This document shows positions 37,082-49,141 of a stretch of DNA of 64,000 nucleotides, piece by piece (the stretch's first letter is position 1; each line of letters begins with the position of its first letter). The translations under genes and the position numbers were made by a program. The notes under the pieces were generated by a model. It had not been told where the DNA came from. It saw nothing but the letters and a program-made list of their open reading frames with translations, and ran no database searches. The stretch lies in contig BGZK01000006.1 in assembly GCA_005406025.1 (NCBI GenBank), positions 124,001 through 188,000 of the forward strand. The letters are read 5' to 3'. Source of the DNA: Eumeta japonica (taxonomy: Eukaryota > Arthropoda > Insecta > Lepidoptera > Psychidae).

Positions 37082-37236
37082 AGTTATAGGCGACTAAAGT
37101 GCTTATAACTATTCAGTGCGGGAAACGTGGAAAAAGTGTGGCAACGTATTATTTTCATTTTTAGTGCATTTCTTTGTAATAATGGCTTTGAAACCCTTTA
37201 ATGAGCGTGGTTCGACATGCTCTTGGCCTGTTTTTA
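37082..37236 (+). repeat. dispersed repeat, 3'-part copy near RanBP1
   Basis: Matches the end of the 62215-62905 repeat in the same orientation: GCGGGAAACGTGGA, GTGCATTTCTTTGTAATAA, GAGCGTGGTTCGACATGC and CTCTTGGCCTGTTTTTA. It ends about 410 bases before the RanBP1 start codon. Confidence 0.75.
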
Positions 37237-37649
37237 AATCCAATTATAATCGTTGAGATTTTATTCAATCACATCGTAAGTGTATTCTGAATAGTAGTTA
37301 TTATACGATTAGTTTAAACGTCAGAGTGGCTGGTCGCATATATACTTTATGCAACAGATATTACAGGATTACATATAAAGCAGGATAATATTAATTTCCA
37401 TATATAGAAATATCTTAATTTATTTATAGCACTTTTGTTTATTTGAAAGAAAAGAATTTGTGCTCTGTTTATTTTTTATAAGCTTCGATGCTTTTTTTAT
37501 GGAACACAGCTATCGTACATTGTTCTTGCTACTAACGTCTGCGTTTTGTCGGTTTTTCGTGTTTTTCTCTTTTTGTAGTAAAGTGGTGGCTTAGTGATTT
37601 CTTTTGTATTTTTTACTAAACAGTTATTATTGATTATACAGTATTCGTC

Positions 37650-37661
37650 ATGTCTACTCCG
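37650..37661 (+). CDS. RanBP1: RanBP1 exon 1 (MSTP)
   Basis: Twelve coding bases followed by donor GTAAGG. Too short to recognise by itself; accepted because it supplies a start in phase with exon 2. Confidence 0.8.
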
Positions 37662-40600
37662 GTAAGGGTCACGGAGTTATTAATTATATTAGTTTAATTA
37701 ATTGGTGGTGTTAAAGTTTAAATCTTTTATTGTAGAGTGAAGAAACTATGCGAAGGAATAGCGAAACTGAATACGAGCATCACGACGGTGAACACGATCC
37801 ACATTATGATCCCATAATCTCCTTACCTCTTGTCGAGATACATACCAATGAAGAAGAAGAAGAGGAATTGGTGAAAATTCGTGCGAGGCTTTACCGTTAT
37901 GATGTCGTCGACCATGAGTGGAAGGTGGGAGTTGGTTGTGATTGTGGCTTAATATATTTCAATAAAAATATGCCTACAAATAGGCACTACTTGTATTAGT
38001 CACAAAGCAAATATTTAGTTTTGAGATATTTTCAACCTTCTTCTTTTTATTTCTATTTATACTTGTTCATTCACTTTAACTCTGCTTATATTTTACAGGA
38101 AAGAGGAACGGGTGATATAAAACTCTTACGCCATAAGATTAACAATACAGTCCGAGTAGTTATGCGACGTGATAAAACACTAAAAGTTTGTGCCAATCAT
38201 TTTATCACACCTGATATAAGAATGAATGTCCACTGTGGTTCAGATAAGGCATTCAACTGGTCAGTATTTGCTGATTATGCAGATGAGACTTGCAAACAGG
38301 AGTTTTTAGCTATAAAATTCGGAAATGCGCAAAGTAAGTAATTATGAGGTTATCACATTTCTAAATAATGGTAATCTATGTTAAATCTTAATAGCCATAT
38401 TTTTAATTATATACTTGAGTTTTACTCTATAGAAAAAAAAAACTTTTCAGACCCACTCTGAATAAAAACATAATTGGAAATATGGACTTAATAATAAAAT
38501 TTCCACAAAAAATGTATTAGATAAACTAGAATTTTCCTTGGTAAATATGGGTGAAAGCAAAAACTATTTATGTAATTACATATAAACATGTTTCATATGA
38601 ATGTTAGAATAAAAAAAAATGTATCTAGAAATTTGTCTTGCACATATTTGTAAAAATGCTAATAATGATTTTGTCACATTTGATGATTTATATGCATAAT
38701 CTAATGTTACTAATCAATATAATACAGTTATTATGCACATGCATTTTTTGTGTAACAATGTTTTAGCAAATTTGAAATAAAATTATGATTTAACTTTTAA
38801 TTGTAGATGGTGTTTCAATAGTTTTCAATGCATTAAATGAAACTACAAAAAAAAAATTCAACTTCACCCTCATCTTCAATTTTGACCTTAGTTATGGATA
38901 GTTTCAAATAAGTCTTGTCATATTTCTGTTTCGTATTTTCTGTGTGAAATTAAAGCATTTAATTAAAATTAAATTTAAAAATAAAATTGTAGATGCATTA
39001 TTAATTTTTTACAAAATAGTTTTGATTAGTTTAAAAAAATATGTAATTTTATATTAAATAATTTTCTCATATTGAATCAGTCACTTTGTTAGGTTAATAC
39101 TCTTTATTATTTTTTTATATAAATAGAAGACTTTATAGTGTCAGCAGGCTGGCAGTATTGGTTCATCAGAAACATCAGTCACATACTATCCATAAGATAC
39201 ACACAGGTGCTTGCCATAGAGATATATCCTGAATGAGTATTGTATTTAGATGATGTCTTAAAAAATAAACCAAAGAAATTTTGTACAATATGCATATATA
39301 CATATTCTTAAATATTTTTAACTGTCTAAAAGATTTGATATTAATTAAGAATTCAACTGACTAGTGCTCATAGATTAAGCAAGCTTTGTTGTAGAAACTA
39401 GAAATTTATAAAACCTCTTTTAAAAATCATTAAAAGAACGAAAATTCAAGTTTCTATAAACGCAGATTTCTAAAGGAGTTACTGCATATAGACAATTGCT
39501 CTGAAAGATGTTATAAGACAAAAAGTAAATTAATATTCTATTATCATAAAGAAGGTTTTGTTTCAGTATTATTTACACACATAATAACAATATTACAATT
39601 TTTAATAATGTATTCATGTCATAATTAATAATATATTACATTCAATAAAAAATACTAGATTGAGAGACAACCAATTAATATCTTTTAATTTATCACATTA
39701 GCTAGTGTTACATGTATAATTATTGGATATGCATTGTTTCTGTACTCCCTGCCATTGCCCTAAAGCTAGGAGTATCCTGAAAAAAAATTGACAAATCAAT
39801 TCTAGATTTTTAATAGAATTGTGAGCATTAAGTGAGAGCATAAATTATGTGGATGATGGATACTCTTCCATGGGAAATGGTTCCGAATGAAATGCCGTCG
39901 TTGTTGCACTAATCAGGCTTCACTCTCTGCAGTGGGCTGCTTCCCCTCTTCTTCAGGTTTCTCCGTCGGCCGCTGCACTCAAACTGACCATTACCCCGGA
40001 AGTGTTCCGGTTTATATAGGTGGGGGGTGTTTCCCCCTCAGCCGTGCGGCCGACGGGCGTCCCCATTCCCCTAATGTTCCCCCCCCCACAGGAGCTTAGT
40101 TGGTATATTTATTATATTTCAATTATATTTACAATAGAGACAGCAATAAGTAAAACAATACAATAAATAATAAAACAAACAATTATAACCCTAGACCGTG
40201 TCCGTAATATATATAGAGCACCTATAAACATGTAGCGGGCGGACACCGTGTTCTGTTTATCCCGTCCTTCCTCATCTCAGCCTTTGTTCTTATCCATCCA
40301 TTTGTGTGGTAGCGAGCTGGCTGTATGCCCTTAATGCCTAATCACCTAATTTTCGGGTCATACAGCCATATGACTCCGGCTGCTACCACCGGAATGGATA
40401 TATCTGTTCAGTATGTCACAGAACATACTGACAGCCTATAGGACCTAATGAAACGAATATGTTCATTTCATCTATAAAGGATAATAATAAAAATGCATCA
40501 CAATAACAAATGTTTATTGTCTTTTTTGAATTCAATCCAAGGTGTTCGGGCTGCCTATCCCCATTCTATCTGTATAATCTATCTCGCTCACACGAGGATC

Positions 40601-43376
40601 ATGCAATATTTCGCTCCATTACATCGTCCATTATACATAATAATGTGCATTATGTTATACAATTCGATACGGTTACAAAATTATTGTACTATACGGACAT
40701 GGTCGCTTATCATTCACATATACCTATTTATATAAATCTGCGTGAGCTAAGCCTATATGTATTTATATAAAATTCTATATTTATATGATTCAATCACAAA
40801 TTTAAACTATTTATAATATCATCATCCATAACATGGACTTGTGGACTTTGTTTAATATTTTTCATATATTATGGTATATATGATACTGCTTTCCTATATA
40901 ATACTGCTTATTTTAGAAAAAAAAAGAAGTATATTTTTTTAATAATAGTGGGACCATATTTTTGACCATAAAATCACTGGGCTATAAATATTGGGCCATT
41001 TGTATTTTATAAAAATATTTTTGATGCATATTTTTATGAACTTGAGAAATGGGATACAATCACATACAAAGCTGGTTTTTATAACTGGTAGTCATTTAAG
41101 CAATAATAAATATGTCTAACTTAAAAAAAATTGTGCTTATATAATTAAACAATGTATAAATAGCATCGATAACAAAAGAAAATATGTATGCAACATATAA
41201 AAATTGATTCTTGCACTTATTTATCTCAAATTGATTCTTTACTCTATGATTCATGTCTTTAAAATATTCATAAGAACAAACAAGTTGTATTGTATGAGGT
41301 GTTAATTCGCGGAAATCCATAGTAGACGCTTGCCTGCAACATGTATTAACATGCAGCATGCAACCCATGACCCTCGAATCTGCCTCTCACTAATCTCTAT
41401 CCAAATGATTGAATATTGATTCCAGAGGATTGACAGATATCGAACACCTAAGCAAGTGTTATTTATTACTATAATTATCTAACTATTAAATTGTTTTTCT
41501 ACGTGCGTTTCATGCCAACAAGGCATCTTCAGGCGCTGTCATGACGCGCCTGTCTACTGAGTTGTGTTGGTTGTTTTAACGCTCTTGCACCCTGGTGGAT
41601 GTGACTGTCGGCAATTTCCTGAAGATGTGCCTTGTTGGCATGAAGCGTGCGTAGAACTAAACAATTTAATAGTTGGCGAATGATAATGTAATAACAAGCG
41701 ATATCTCAATCTCAATCAATATCAATCATGAATAGAAAGACAATTATTGTTGTGCCATGTGTTGTTGTTATAAATAATGGTAGCAAGATAGTTACTACAG
41801 GGTAAGTACTTAGTCATAAACACTGGCCTTAATATTTAATAAAACTTTTAAAAGGTAACAAAACTATGTCAATATGTCTAATTTGTGTTACATTATGATG
41901 TTTTTTAACAGCTATAAATATAGAGTTCGACTAAGGTTGTCATATTTTTTCATTAATACCAACATGTTGCTGTAAGCAATAGTCTTTACAATAAATTTCC
42001 ACTGTACATGACTAAATATCTCCTTGTAATTTTTGACAGCATATGTAGAAGCGTACATTAATGACCTTCTTGTCTTATATAGTAAGTACACGTTTAATTT
42101 GGATACAAGATCATGGATTTTGATATCAAGATAGTAAATGTTTAAAAGAAATAGTAGTCGACATAATCTCAATACCAGAAATAAAAATAAACTGAATTCA
42201 CATGTTAGTCGACTAAGTAAAGTCTCAAATTCATTCAGAGGGCTCTGTGTTTCTACCTATTCAATAAGGTTCCTGTAGATATACAAGATTTACCCCTACA
42301 TAAATTTAAGAGTGTTATTAAACAATCACTCAGTAAAAAAGTGTATTAGGTACCTTCTGAATATTTAGAAGACAAAAGTCAATGGGCATAAGCGGCTCGA
42401 CTTCTTACCGGGCTGTGTCATTCTTAATGGTTCCATATTTGTTTTGGCTATATATGTGCAAATTAGAAAAGAGCCACCCTTAAGTTTCTTGCTCGTTCTT
42501 CTTGAGGGAAAACTGCCTTCTGAACAAGCAGTAAAGTGTAAATTCGCAAAAAATTATGATGTATTTCAAGTGTTATTTTGTAACCTATGAAATAAAGATA
42601 TTTTGTATTTGAATTTGAAAAAAAAGTAAAGCAAGCTTACAAAAAAATAAATCAAATGTGTCCCAGGATTTGTCTAGGGGTTGTGCTTTTAGTATATGTT
42701 TATAACTAACATTATACTCATCTCCATTGTATAGTCATTCTTGTTTAAAGTAAATGCAAAATTTACATTTGTGAAGGTACACATATATCTAGAAAGTTAA
42801 TGTGCTTGATGGAAGAATTGATAAGGTTTGCTCTAGAAAATACTATGCAAACCAAATTGGTAGCATTTTAAAAAAGGGGTAAATGTTAAGCAATCAAAAC
42901 CAGATGAGCTTGCATGAAAAGATTAATGAACAACATTGAAATAAGAGAGATACGCAAAGATTTTACCATGTGGAAATCTGTACCCTTTACCTATCCTTCT
43001 GGGAAATAGGTGTGAGTTTATCATAATAAGATAACAGTAATACATATGTGTAAAAGCATATGATAATAATATAGTTTATATGTTCCCTGGCATAATCTTA
43101 TAAATATTAATTGGTTTTTTTTAAATAGATGCTGAACTTTGGAAGACAAAATTCTCTGAAGCACAAGAAATCGTTAGAACCAAATGTTATTTGTATAATC
43201 AAGAACAGTCCTCTGATGATGAGAGCAGCATCACAAGAAGTGAAGATACAGATACACCAGAACCCAAAAGTTCTGATAGATCACCAGCTCGAGAGCAACC
43301 AAATGATACATCCAATGATGATGGAGTGGTTTTAAAATTAAAGGAGTTGAAACTTGAAAGTGAAAAATCTGAATAA
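37650..43376 (+). CDS. RanBP1: Ran-binding protein 1 (RanBP1), four exons
   Basis: Binds Ran-GTP and assists RanGAP in GTP hydrolysis and cargo release in the cytoplasm. Exons: 37650-37661 (MSTP), 37736-37924, 38099-38333 and 43129-43376; total 684 bases, 227 residues, against about 200 in vertebrates. Junction phases are 0, 0 and 1 with donors GTAAGG, GTGGGA and GTAAGT. Residues 5-35 are acidic. The Ran-binding domain covers about residues 30-170, with IRARLYRYDVVDHEWKERG, TGDIKLLRHKINNTVRVVMR, RRDKTLKVCANHFITP and WSVFADYADETCKQEFLAIK. Exon 4 gives NAELWKTKFSEAQEI, then a Ser/Asp/Glu-rich tail; VVLKLKELKLE near the end resembles the leucine-rich export signal of vertebrate RanBP1. The tiny first exon carries the only fitting start. 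Tail-to-tail with ERp29. Confidence 0.97.
37736..37924 (+). CDS. RanBP1: RanBP1 exon 2
   Basis: Acceptor TTGTAG, then the acidic N-terminus and the first strands of the Ran-binding domain, ending HEWK. The chance ATG at 37748 is internal. Confidence 0.96.
38099..38333 (+). CDS. RanBP1: RanBP1 exon 3
   Basis: Acceptor TTTTACAG, then ERGTGDIKLLRH through FLAIKFGNAQ; the core of the Ran-binding domain. Phase 1 exit, donor GTAAGT. Confidence 0.97.
39880..40480. mobile_element. GC-rich island, possible retroelement remnant
   Basis: An abrupt rise in G and C within the AT-rich intron, with long C runs (CCCCCCCCC at about 40081), a TTTATATAGG TATA-like box before a G run, and no frame matching a known protein. 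The short frame from 39887 is composition-driven. It could be part of an LTR or another element; this cannot be settled by eye. Confidence 0.3.
41481..41675. mobile_element. short terminal-inverted-repeat element (MITE)
   Basis: Ends of about 55-60 bases pair: AACTATTAAATTGTTT, GTTTCATGCCAACAAGGC and ATCTTCAGG at the left, with their complements in reverse order at the right (GAAGATGTGCCTTGTTGGC, CATGAAGCGTGCGTAGAA). About 195 bases in all, no coding capacity. Confidence 0.85.
42133..42620 (+). mobile_element. 5'-truncated LINE tail, copy 2
   Basis: Strongly similar to 27055-27560: AATGTTTAAAAGAAATAGTA at the start, TAAGCGGCTCGACTTCTTAC in the middle and AAATAAAGATATTTTG at the end. The coding portion is broken. 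The same 5' breakpoint as copy 1 is notable. Confidence 0.75.
42870..43015 (+). mobile_element. reverse-transcriptase LINE tail fragment
   Basis: Across two frames it reads MKRLMNNIEIREIRKDFTMW and YPSGK then TAG, matching the C-terminal end of the family represented at 17995-18985, in the opposite orientation. It ends about 110 bases before RanBP1 exon 4. Confidence 0.7.
43129..43376 (+). CDS. RanBP1: RanBP1 exon 4
   Basis: Acceptor TTAAATAG completes an Asn codon, then AELWKTKFSEAQEIVRTKC and the acidic tail SSDDESSITRSED to KSE and TAA. Two overlapping frames here are shadows. Confidence 0.96.
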
Positions 43377-43503
43377 CTATTCCATTTATATTTTTTATAA
43401 AGACTGTGACAAGAAAATGCATTTAGTATTGATCTATTATTGTATATAAGTTTGAATGGCAAAATTTGATATTTTTTTCATAGCATGAATTTCAAACTAG
43501 ATC

Positions 43504-43509
43504 AATAAA
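43504..43509 (+). terminator. poly(A) signal of RanBP1 (putative)
   Basis: AATAAA 128 bases after the stop codon, the first canonical signal downstream of RanBP1. Confidence 0.5.
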
Positions 43510-45005
43510 AACTACAAAATATACATTTGTTAAATTTTTTAATTGTATAATATGCATGCAATATATTTTTGCATGTCATCGAATTGAATTTTTATAGCAA
43601 TTGGTCATAATTTTATTTAATGACTATCATTGAATACGACAATGATAATAGATTATGTAGTAATTTTTTTGATTTTTATGAATATTCATAATGGATTCAT
43701 ATTTCTATAAATTTTATATTGATTTCTTTCAATATCTAGTTATTGTGAATTTCCATCCAGGAATTTTAATCTCGATCCAAATAAGTATATTCTCAGGCTT
43801 TTTGAGCTTTACAACTTATTTTTATGAAATAAATGTTACATAGGATAATGGTGTGGTTATTATTTTATCTTGTACATTTTTCTTAACTGTATATTTCGGA
43901 CGAAAAATTGTTGTACTGATATACTAGTAATTGTCTGTTAAACAGAGAAATATAGCTTATTTTTACCTATTACTTTCCTTTAAATTATGTTGAAAGATAT
44001 TTAGACATATCTTTATCAAATCATAGTATTTCATTTGAATTGTAATGTTTATTATTCAATATTATTGCACAATGCAAAAATTGTTAATATATTGAGTGTC
44101 CTCGTTTCCATCAATGGAACAAATGTGTACAGTAGATTGAACTGGATCACTCGACCTATTAAGCAGTCAGTTTTTAGCTAAGCCTAATTATTGTGAGTTA
44201 TTTTGAAGAATCAATGTAATACAGAAGAATACATTGCAATTAATATTATAAATGTGAAAGTGAATTTGTTTGTGTTGCTCTTAAACTTTAAGTGCATGGC
44301 TAAATATGCCTAGGATGTATTTTATGTCACGAAGGAATATATGATATTTCTAATAGACATTGAAGGCACTGCCTACCCTAACACATTACTAAAAATGCAA
44401 AGAATTTAATAATTTTACTGTCAAATATTATATCACTTTATATTATAAAAAGAAAAATCGTGTCTTGGATCCAAAATCTTTTCATGCAAAGAATTTACCC
44501 ATAAAAAGATTTCACTTAAAGATCTATTACTATTATTATTTGCATAATTTTATTTTTATTCCCAGATCTTTTCATATTATAGTCAAATAAACTATTTTAC
44601 ATAATGTTGTCATGTAAAAAAAACATCTCACTATCGTAAACCATAATGTTATGTATAAATAAACTTATCTAATTTTTGTTTCAAACACAAAATTTGATTA
44701 TTTCACGTCATAAAAATATTTCAACACCAAAAATTTAAATTCAAAATACTACCTATTAAGGTATGACAACTGATGAATAAAACCATTGCAGATATTATAT
44801 GAATAAAATTAATGTCTGAAGAGTTTTTAGTAATAAATTCTTCTGTTCAAAAGTGCATTCTTTGTTTCAGTATAGAGTACCTATATTGTATTTTTCGGAA
44901 TTAACGCGACAGTGGTGTGATCCACAGAATATGACAAAAATTGGATGCATCTTGTTTAGAGGACGGGAAACAAATTGCCTTTAAAATTTCTTGTTGTATA
45001 GAGCT

Positions 45006-45060
45006 AAAAACACACATATGCAATACACGCACACCACTCACACACACCCCCACATATCAC
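45006..45060. repeat. imperfect CA-rich simple repeat
   Basis: CACACA/CTCACACACACCCCCACA pattern on the + strand with interruptions. Confidence 0.75.
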
Positions 45061-45260
45061 TCTCACGCATCACCTCCGTACACCACTCCTGCGCACGAGT
45101 GTTATGAGTGGTGTACACAGTTGTGTACATGAGGGGCGGCGCAAATAAAGTGGCCTACATTCATAAAAAATATATATCTGCCACTGGATGATTCAAATGT
45201 CCCGTAGTAGAGAGTAATCATTGAAATAGCAAAGCATAGAATTGCAATATCGATAAAAAG

Positions 45261-45415
45261 TACAGTACAACGCATGAAACTGCCGTTCTGAATTGCTTGT
45301 GAATGATATAATGCGCAGGTTTAACGCTGATAGACCTCCATCGTATTGCTATTTTAAGCCATTGTGTTATTATCGTGACTAACTTCACAGCGGCAGTTTC
45401 GTGCGTTGTATTGTA
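45261..45415. mobile_element. short inverted-repeat element, family copy 3
   Basis: Left end TACAGTACAACGCATGAAAC and CTGCCG; right end reversed reads TACAATACAACGCACGAAAC and TGCCG. About 155 bases, same family as 28746-28908 and 19648-19808. A minus-strand open frame over it is spurious. Confidence 0.85.
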
Positions 45416-48400
45416 CCATTTCTCGATGAAAATAACTTGCAAATGTCAAAGAAATTATCCTTGTTTTCTTGTGACTTGGTGATATTCGTGGATTAACCGG
45501 TGGTAACTGGAGGGTTGATAACTTCAAACTAATTGAAATGGATCAGATTAAGAAGAGTGGGATAGTAAATTAAACGTAACGTCTAAATAATGCTCTTAAA
45601 GTTCGTAAATAATATAATTAAATCAAATATACTAATTCAAACTGATCATAAAAATAAAATTATGTTAAGTTTTAATCTTATAATTTTTCATCAATCTATT
45701 AAAATGTGCGAATTACAATGACTTAATATTAAATATCATAAGTGTAAATCAGGAAAAAACTTGGTAATTATTTTAAAGACTACACAGTATTTACAATTGT
45801 CATATAACATTTTTTAATTAACATATATGTTTCACATAGAATTCCTTAATTGACGCCGGTTGATTATCTCTTCTTACATGACGTTGTTGGTGAAAAAAAA
45901 GCAAATTTCTTATGCTCCGCTTGTTGTGAAGCCATTATGGTTAGCTTATTTTATCCATGTAGTTATAACACACCAAAAACATTTCATTAAAATTGGTTGC
46001 CGAAAACTTACAAGTTTGTAATGCCTTCACTGTTATAAATTATATGACCTCATCAAGAGCCAAGTCCCTAACTACAGACCTTACATGTTAGTCAAAAAGT
46101 ATATCATGAATGTTTTATAGAACTATAACATGACACACCATTAAAGACCAATGACATAATATCATAAGCCCAATAGTGTTTGCGACGGCCGCGAAAGAAC
46201 TATCGATATATGGATCTTTACTGTTGAATAGGTAGACCAACTGACCCAGTTTTTTTTTATTATCTCATTTCTTTAATAACGCCAGTTTGAGGATAGCAAT
46301 CCTAATTTCTTCCAAAAGATGGCGCGCTTTTGAATAATTGGATTTCTAATAAGTATTTTGAATTCAACAGATGGCAATTATCTTATACTACACAGCAGAT
46401 GCAGAATTGAACAAGTACTTACATATTGTAAATAATTCGATTAATTTAGGGTTATGAATTTATGCAATTCTTGCATATTTAAATGTATAACAAGGCGGTG
46501 TATTAGGATCAGTTGTAATGTATGGTGTAATTACAGGGGAATAATCATAATGATTTGCATGCTGCTTGTGTAGATGTCTTTATGATCATATCAATGAAAT
46601 TTTATACAAGGAACAAGAAAATTATTATGGATTGTTTGATTTTTTTTATTAGTATTACTGAAAATTTTAAAAAAGTGTATTTAAAAAATGGTGGATGGCA
46701 AGACTTTTAAAATACCACTTGTGGAAAATATATTTTTAATTAAATTTATCTCTCTCTCTAAACTACACTTTTTTATATATTTGGAATAATTTTTGTCTTT
46801 GGATTAAGATGTTAATTGAATAAGGAAGTTAAAAAAAAAATAAAATTACAGAATCAGATACCTAAATATCTCATAGGCAGATCATGAGTTTCCTTTTCTA
46901 TATTTCTCCATAATTTTTACACAATATGAGTTCCCTATGGTATATTATAAATATAGTAAAACCTTTTTTTTTTAAATCAAACATATAGCCAATGCTGTTA
47001 ATAATTTTGGATTAATTGATTACAGTTAGGTCTGTATGTAGGTATAATCATATGTAATATAAGTTCATATTTTGACCTAGCTGATTCACATTTAAATGTA
47101 GACAAAATGAGGTCAATCATTCAACCGTGATGTGCTGTTGCAATGATAACATTAATAACCACATTACAAAAGCATGTATGATGTGTAATGATGTATATAC
47201 TCATATATTTATTATGCACAATAATTCTTTAAAATACTTATTTGCTGTTTCAAAATTTTGTGAACTATAATTTTAGAAGCAATGGAAAAGTAATGGATAG
47301 AGTATATAATTGTTACAAAGTATTTAACTAATATGAACTTATAATGTGGTAAAATCTATCATTGCTGTAGCAGTCAGTACTGCATAAAATAGAAATGTTT
47401 TGCTTAATACAGTAGATGTTTGGTAATAAAATGTTTAAGTCTTGTATGAATTGGAGAAAATGATCAGAGTATTATGATAACTGGAATGGAAAATGGAAAT
47501 AATATTAAAATGTAATATTTTATATTTTCTGTACACAATCAAGTCTGTGGCTAATAATTTAAATGTCTAACTGACAGCATTAGACCCTTACCTCTAAATG
47601 AATAATGATCAAAATGAATTAATCACAAAAAATGCAGAATCTAAATGATACCCAATGTATGGAGAATGCCTGACTAGTGGATAGTTTGCATTACTCAATT
47701 GTAAGATTAGTAAGTTTTCATTTATTTATTTAAAACTGTAGTATGTGAACAAGAATTGTGTTGCTTACATTCGACTGTGAAAAAATATACCACTATCTCT
47801 GCAATTTAGGTAGGTTCTTAATATGAAAGAATGAATTTTAGAATTACTCAGCAATAATGAGTTTGATGGGCTATATGATTCCATTTATTTCAATCCGACT
47901 GTTTAATTGACAGAAAATTAACAGAAAGTCTATGGTTTGTGCCTAGCCCTAAATTTTTACATATCTGACAGATAAGATATCGAAAATTCAAATGATATGA
48001 AATATTAATATGAGAATACAATTAAATATAAAAACGGTTCAATATAGCTAAGAAACTTTGTATTTTAATTAACTCATATCCAAATGATTTTGTGACAAGT
48101 CTAATTGTGACATACCAACAATATGATTATAATATTCCCTTTGTTATAAAATTAGTCTACTGATAACAGAAGTGTTTGTGTCCTATTTTCTTTAATGTTG
48201 ACTCACACATAAGATACAAAATGTTATGTTGAACTGTTTCTATTTTAATTATAACAAGAATAATCAGTTTAATTTCGTATAAACCATGTCTATTTCTAAA
48301 ACTTGAATTAATCTCAACCACATAGGCAGAGCCTATACAAAGTTAGTAGTACTGCTATACAGAGGCTGGGTTTTTGAGTATACAAAAGATGGAGCCCTTG

Positions 48401-48925
48401 AACATAGAGCCAGGGTCCTTAGGCACATGATGCAAAAGCCTTTGAACACATAGATCCTTGGGTACCCAGACTTTGGAATCATTTTAGAAATCCAAATAAT
48501 ATATGAAAATAATGAAATTTTCATTATCAAGTTAAATGACGATGACAGTATTTTGGGGCAACCATTAGACCGGGGTCCAGATGGAAAAGATGGAATTGCA
48601 CAGGGTATTAATGTTAACATGTTATTTAAGAATAAAAATTTTGATGCAATATCTAATCTGTGCCTTTTTAATATTGTTATATTTATTAAAACACAACTTT
48701 AGTCTTCATTCACTTTCTTAATAACATTTTCTTACATATATTATCAAATTAGCTAAACATAAAAAATATTATGTGCTTCATTTTCTAAATAAGTAAGTTA
48801 ATTATATTGCATTGGAATGATTGATATATGTTGATCCTAATTTTGTAGACAAATAAAATATCAATGGAGGAATGTGTTTTGCTACGTTTAAGTAAAGAAT
48901 AATGCTTATACAGTTTCTACAAGAA

Positions 48926-49141
48926 TCACAGTTCTTCCTTTTCTGTGAAATCATGTTGTTTTTCATGAAGTTGGAATGCTTGTAGAATATTCAATCTTGT
49001 TCCAAGTTCTTTCTTCTTTTCTTCAGACAATTTTCCCTTGGTCAGTTTCTTTACTCGATCAAATTCGGTTTTAATAAAGGAATCACCTTTATCAATAATT
49101 TTCTGCATTACTGTCTTGTATACTTTTCCAGATGCTGCATT
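48926..49141 (-). CDS. wbl: ERp29/windbeutel exon 2
   Basis: NAASGKVYKTVMQKIIDKGD through the C-terminal KEEL and stop. The family-specific helical domain lies mostly here. Confidence 0.97.
   Translation of the reverse strand, partial: NAASGKVYKTVMQKIIDKGDSFIKTEFDRVKKLTKGKLSEEKKKELGTRLNILQAFQLHEKQHDFTEKEEL

Larger units (their letters stand above)
32931..37649. other. LZTR1-RanBP1 head-to-head spacer
   Basis: About 4.7 kb between two divergent genes. It holds a reverse copy of the dispersed repeat at 33745-34285, a mariner remnant at 34690-35340, a degenerate CCGATTCC-type tract at 35795-35920, and a repeat tail at 37082-37236. The remainder is AT-rich without a supported gene. Confidence 0.6.
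38334..43128 (+). other. RanBP1 intron 3
   Basis: A 4.8-kb intron holding a GC-rich patch (39880-40480), a hairpin element (41481-41675), a truncated LINE tail (42133-42620) and a reverse-transcriptase tail (42870-43015). The rest is AT-rich. Confidence 0.85.
43510..48925. other. spacer between RanBP1 and ERp29
   Basis: About 5.4 kb, mostly AT-rich. Contains a CA-rich stretch (45006-45060), an inverted-repeat element (45261-45415) and a partly open, less AT-rich block at 48310-48620. No gene can be named. Confidence 0.6.
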
